From Verrucomicrobiales bacterium (GTDB lineage: Bacteria; Verrucomicrobiota; Verrucomicrobiia; Verrucomicrobiales; DEV007), in contig JARGPI010000022.1 of NCBI GenBank assembly GCA_029213005.1, positions 1 through 64,000 of the forward strand: DNA of 64,000 nt, given 5' to 3'. The DNA is not shown here. Below are more model-generated notes on this DNA. The model was not told the DNA's origin. It did not search any database and saw only the letters and a program-made list of their open reading frames with translations. Position 1 is the stretch's first letter.

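Overview
The window looks like a chromosomal segment of a Gram-negative bacterium. It encodes a TolC-type outer-membrane protein, periplasmic adaptors, signal peptides and a secreted giant protein. The combination of a giant repeat protein, an M50-type membrane protease fused to an adaptor, and a SecA paralogue makes me favour the PVC superphylum (Verrucomicrobiota or a relative). That placement is inference; no rRNA or tRNA gene is visible.

Left arm (1-14.1 kb): a defence island with two blocks. Block A (+ strand, 3-5753) is a tight operon: C-terminal part of a UvrD/Rep helicase (cut by the window edge), an HNH protein with a DGQHR-like motif, a GHKL-type ATPase, and two unknown proteins joined by start/stop overlaps. 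Block B is an EcoRII-like restriction system: an EcoRII-family nuclease (-), a Dcm-type cytosine methylase (+) with an N-terminal HTH and a GGACA/TGTCC dyad just upstream, then a minus-strand operon of a small ribbon-helix-helix-like protein, Vsr mismatch nuclease, an 871-residue double GHKL/histidine-kinase protein with an EcoRII-N-like N-terminus, and a receiver-like protein. It reads as a CCWGG modification system with its own signalling pair.

Middle (13.6-17.2 kb): a small unknown gene, a secreted alpha/beta hydrolase with a fibronectin-III-like tail, a small membrane/zinc-ribbon protein, and about 1 kb of repeat-rich DNA (a roughly 123-bp tandem array, a large inverted repeat, a nested TGTAC palindrome, a possible 57-residue ORF).

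Right arm (17.2-64 kb, all minus strand): one open frame of at least 12,249 codons (27249 to the window edge) fills 57% of the window, and its start lies outside. It encodes nested repeats, an embedded lipase-like domain, 13 tryptophan-bearing modules, two beta-propeller-like regions, cadherin/VCBS-like and PKD-like domains and a DPxTG array. Downstream lies an apparent export locus in two runs: a small DUF3467-like protein, a GAF-like/HlyD adaptor and a PqqD-like/M50 protease/lipoyl-HlyD protein; then, behind a candidate promoter, a TolC-like channel, a SecA paralogue lacking the C-terminal scaffold, and a second HlyD adaptor. No ABC transporter of the HlyB type is present in the window. I infer that these six genes export and process the giant protein; that proposed hybrid SecA/M50/HlyD/TolC route is the strongest candidate here for an undescribed system.
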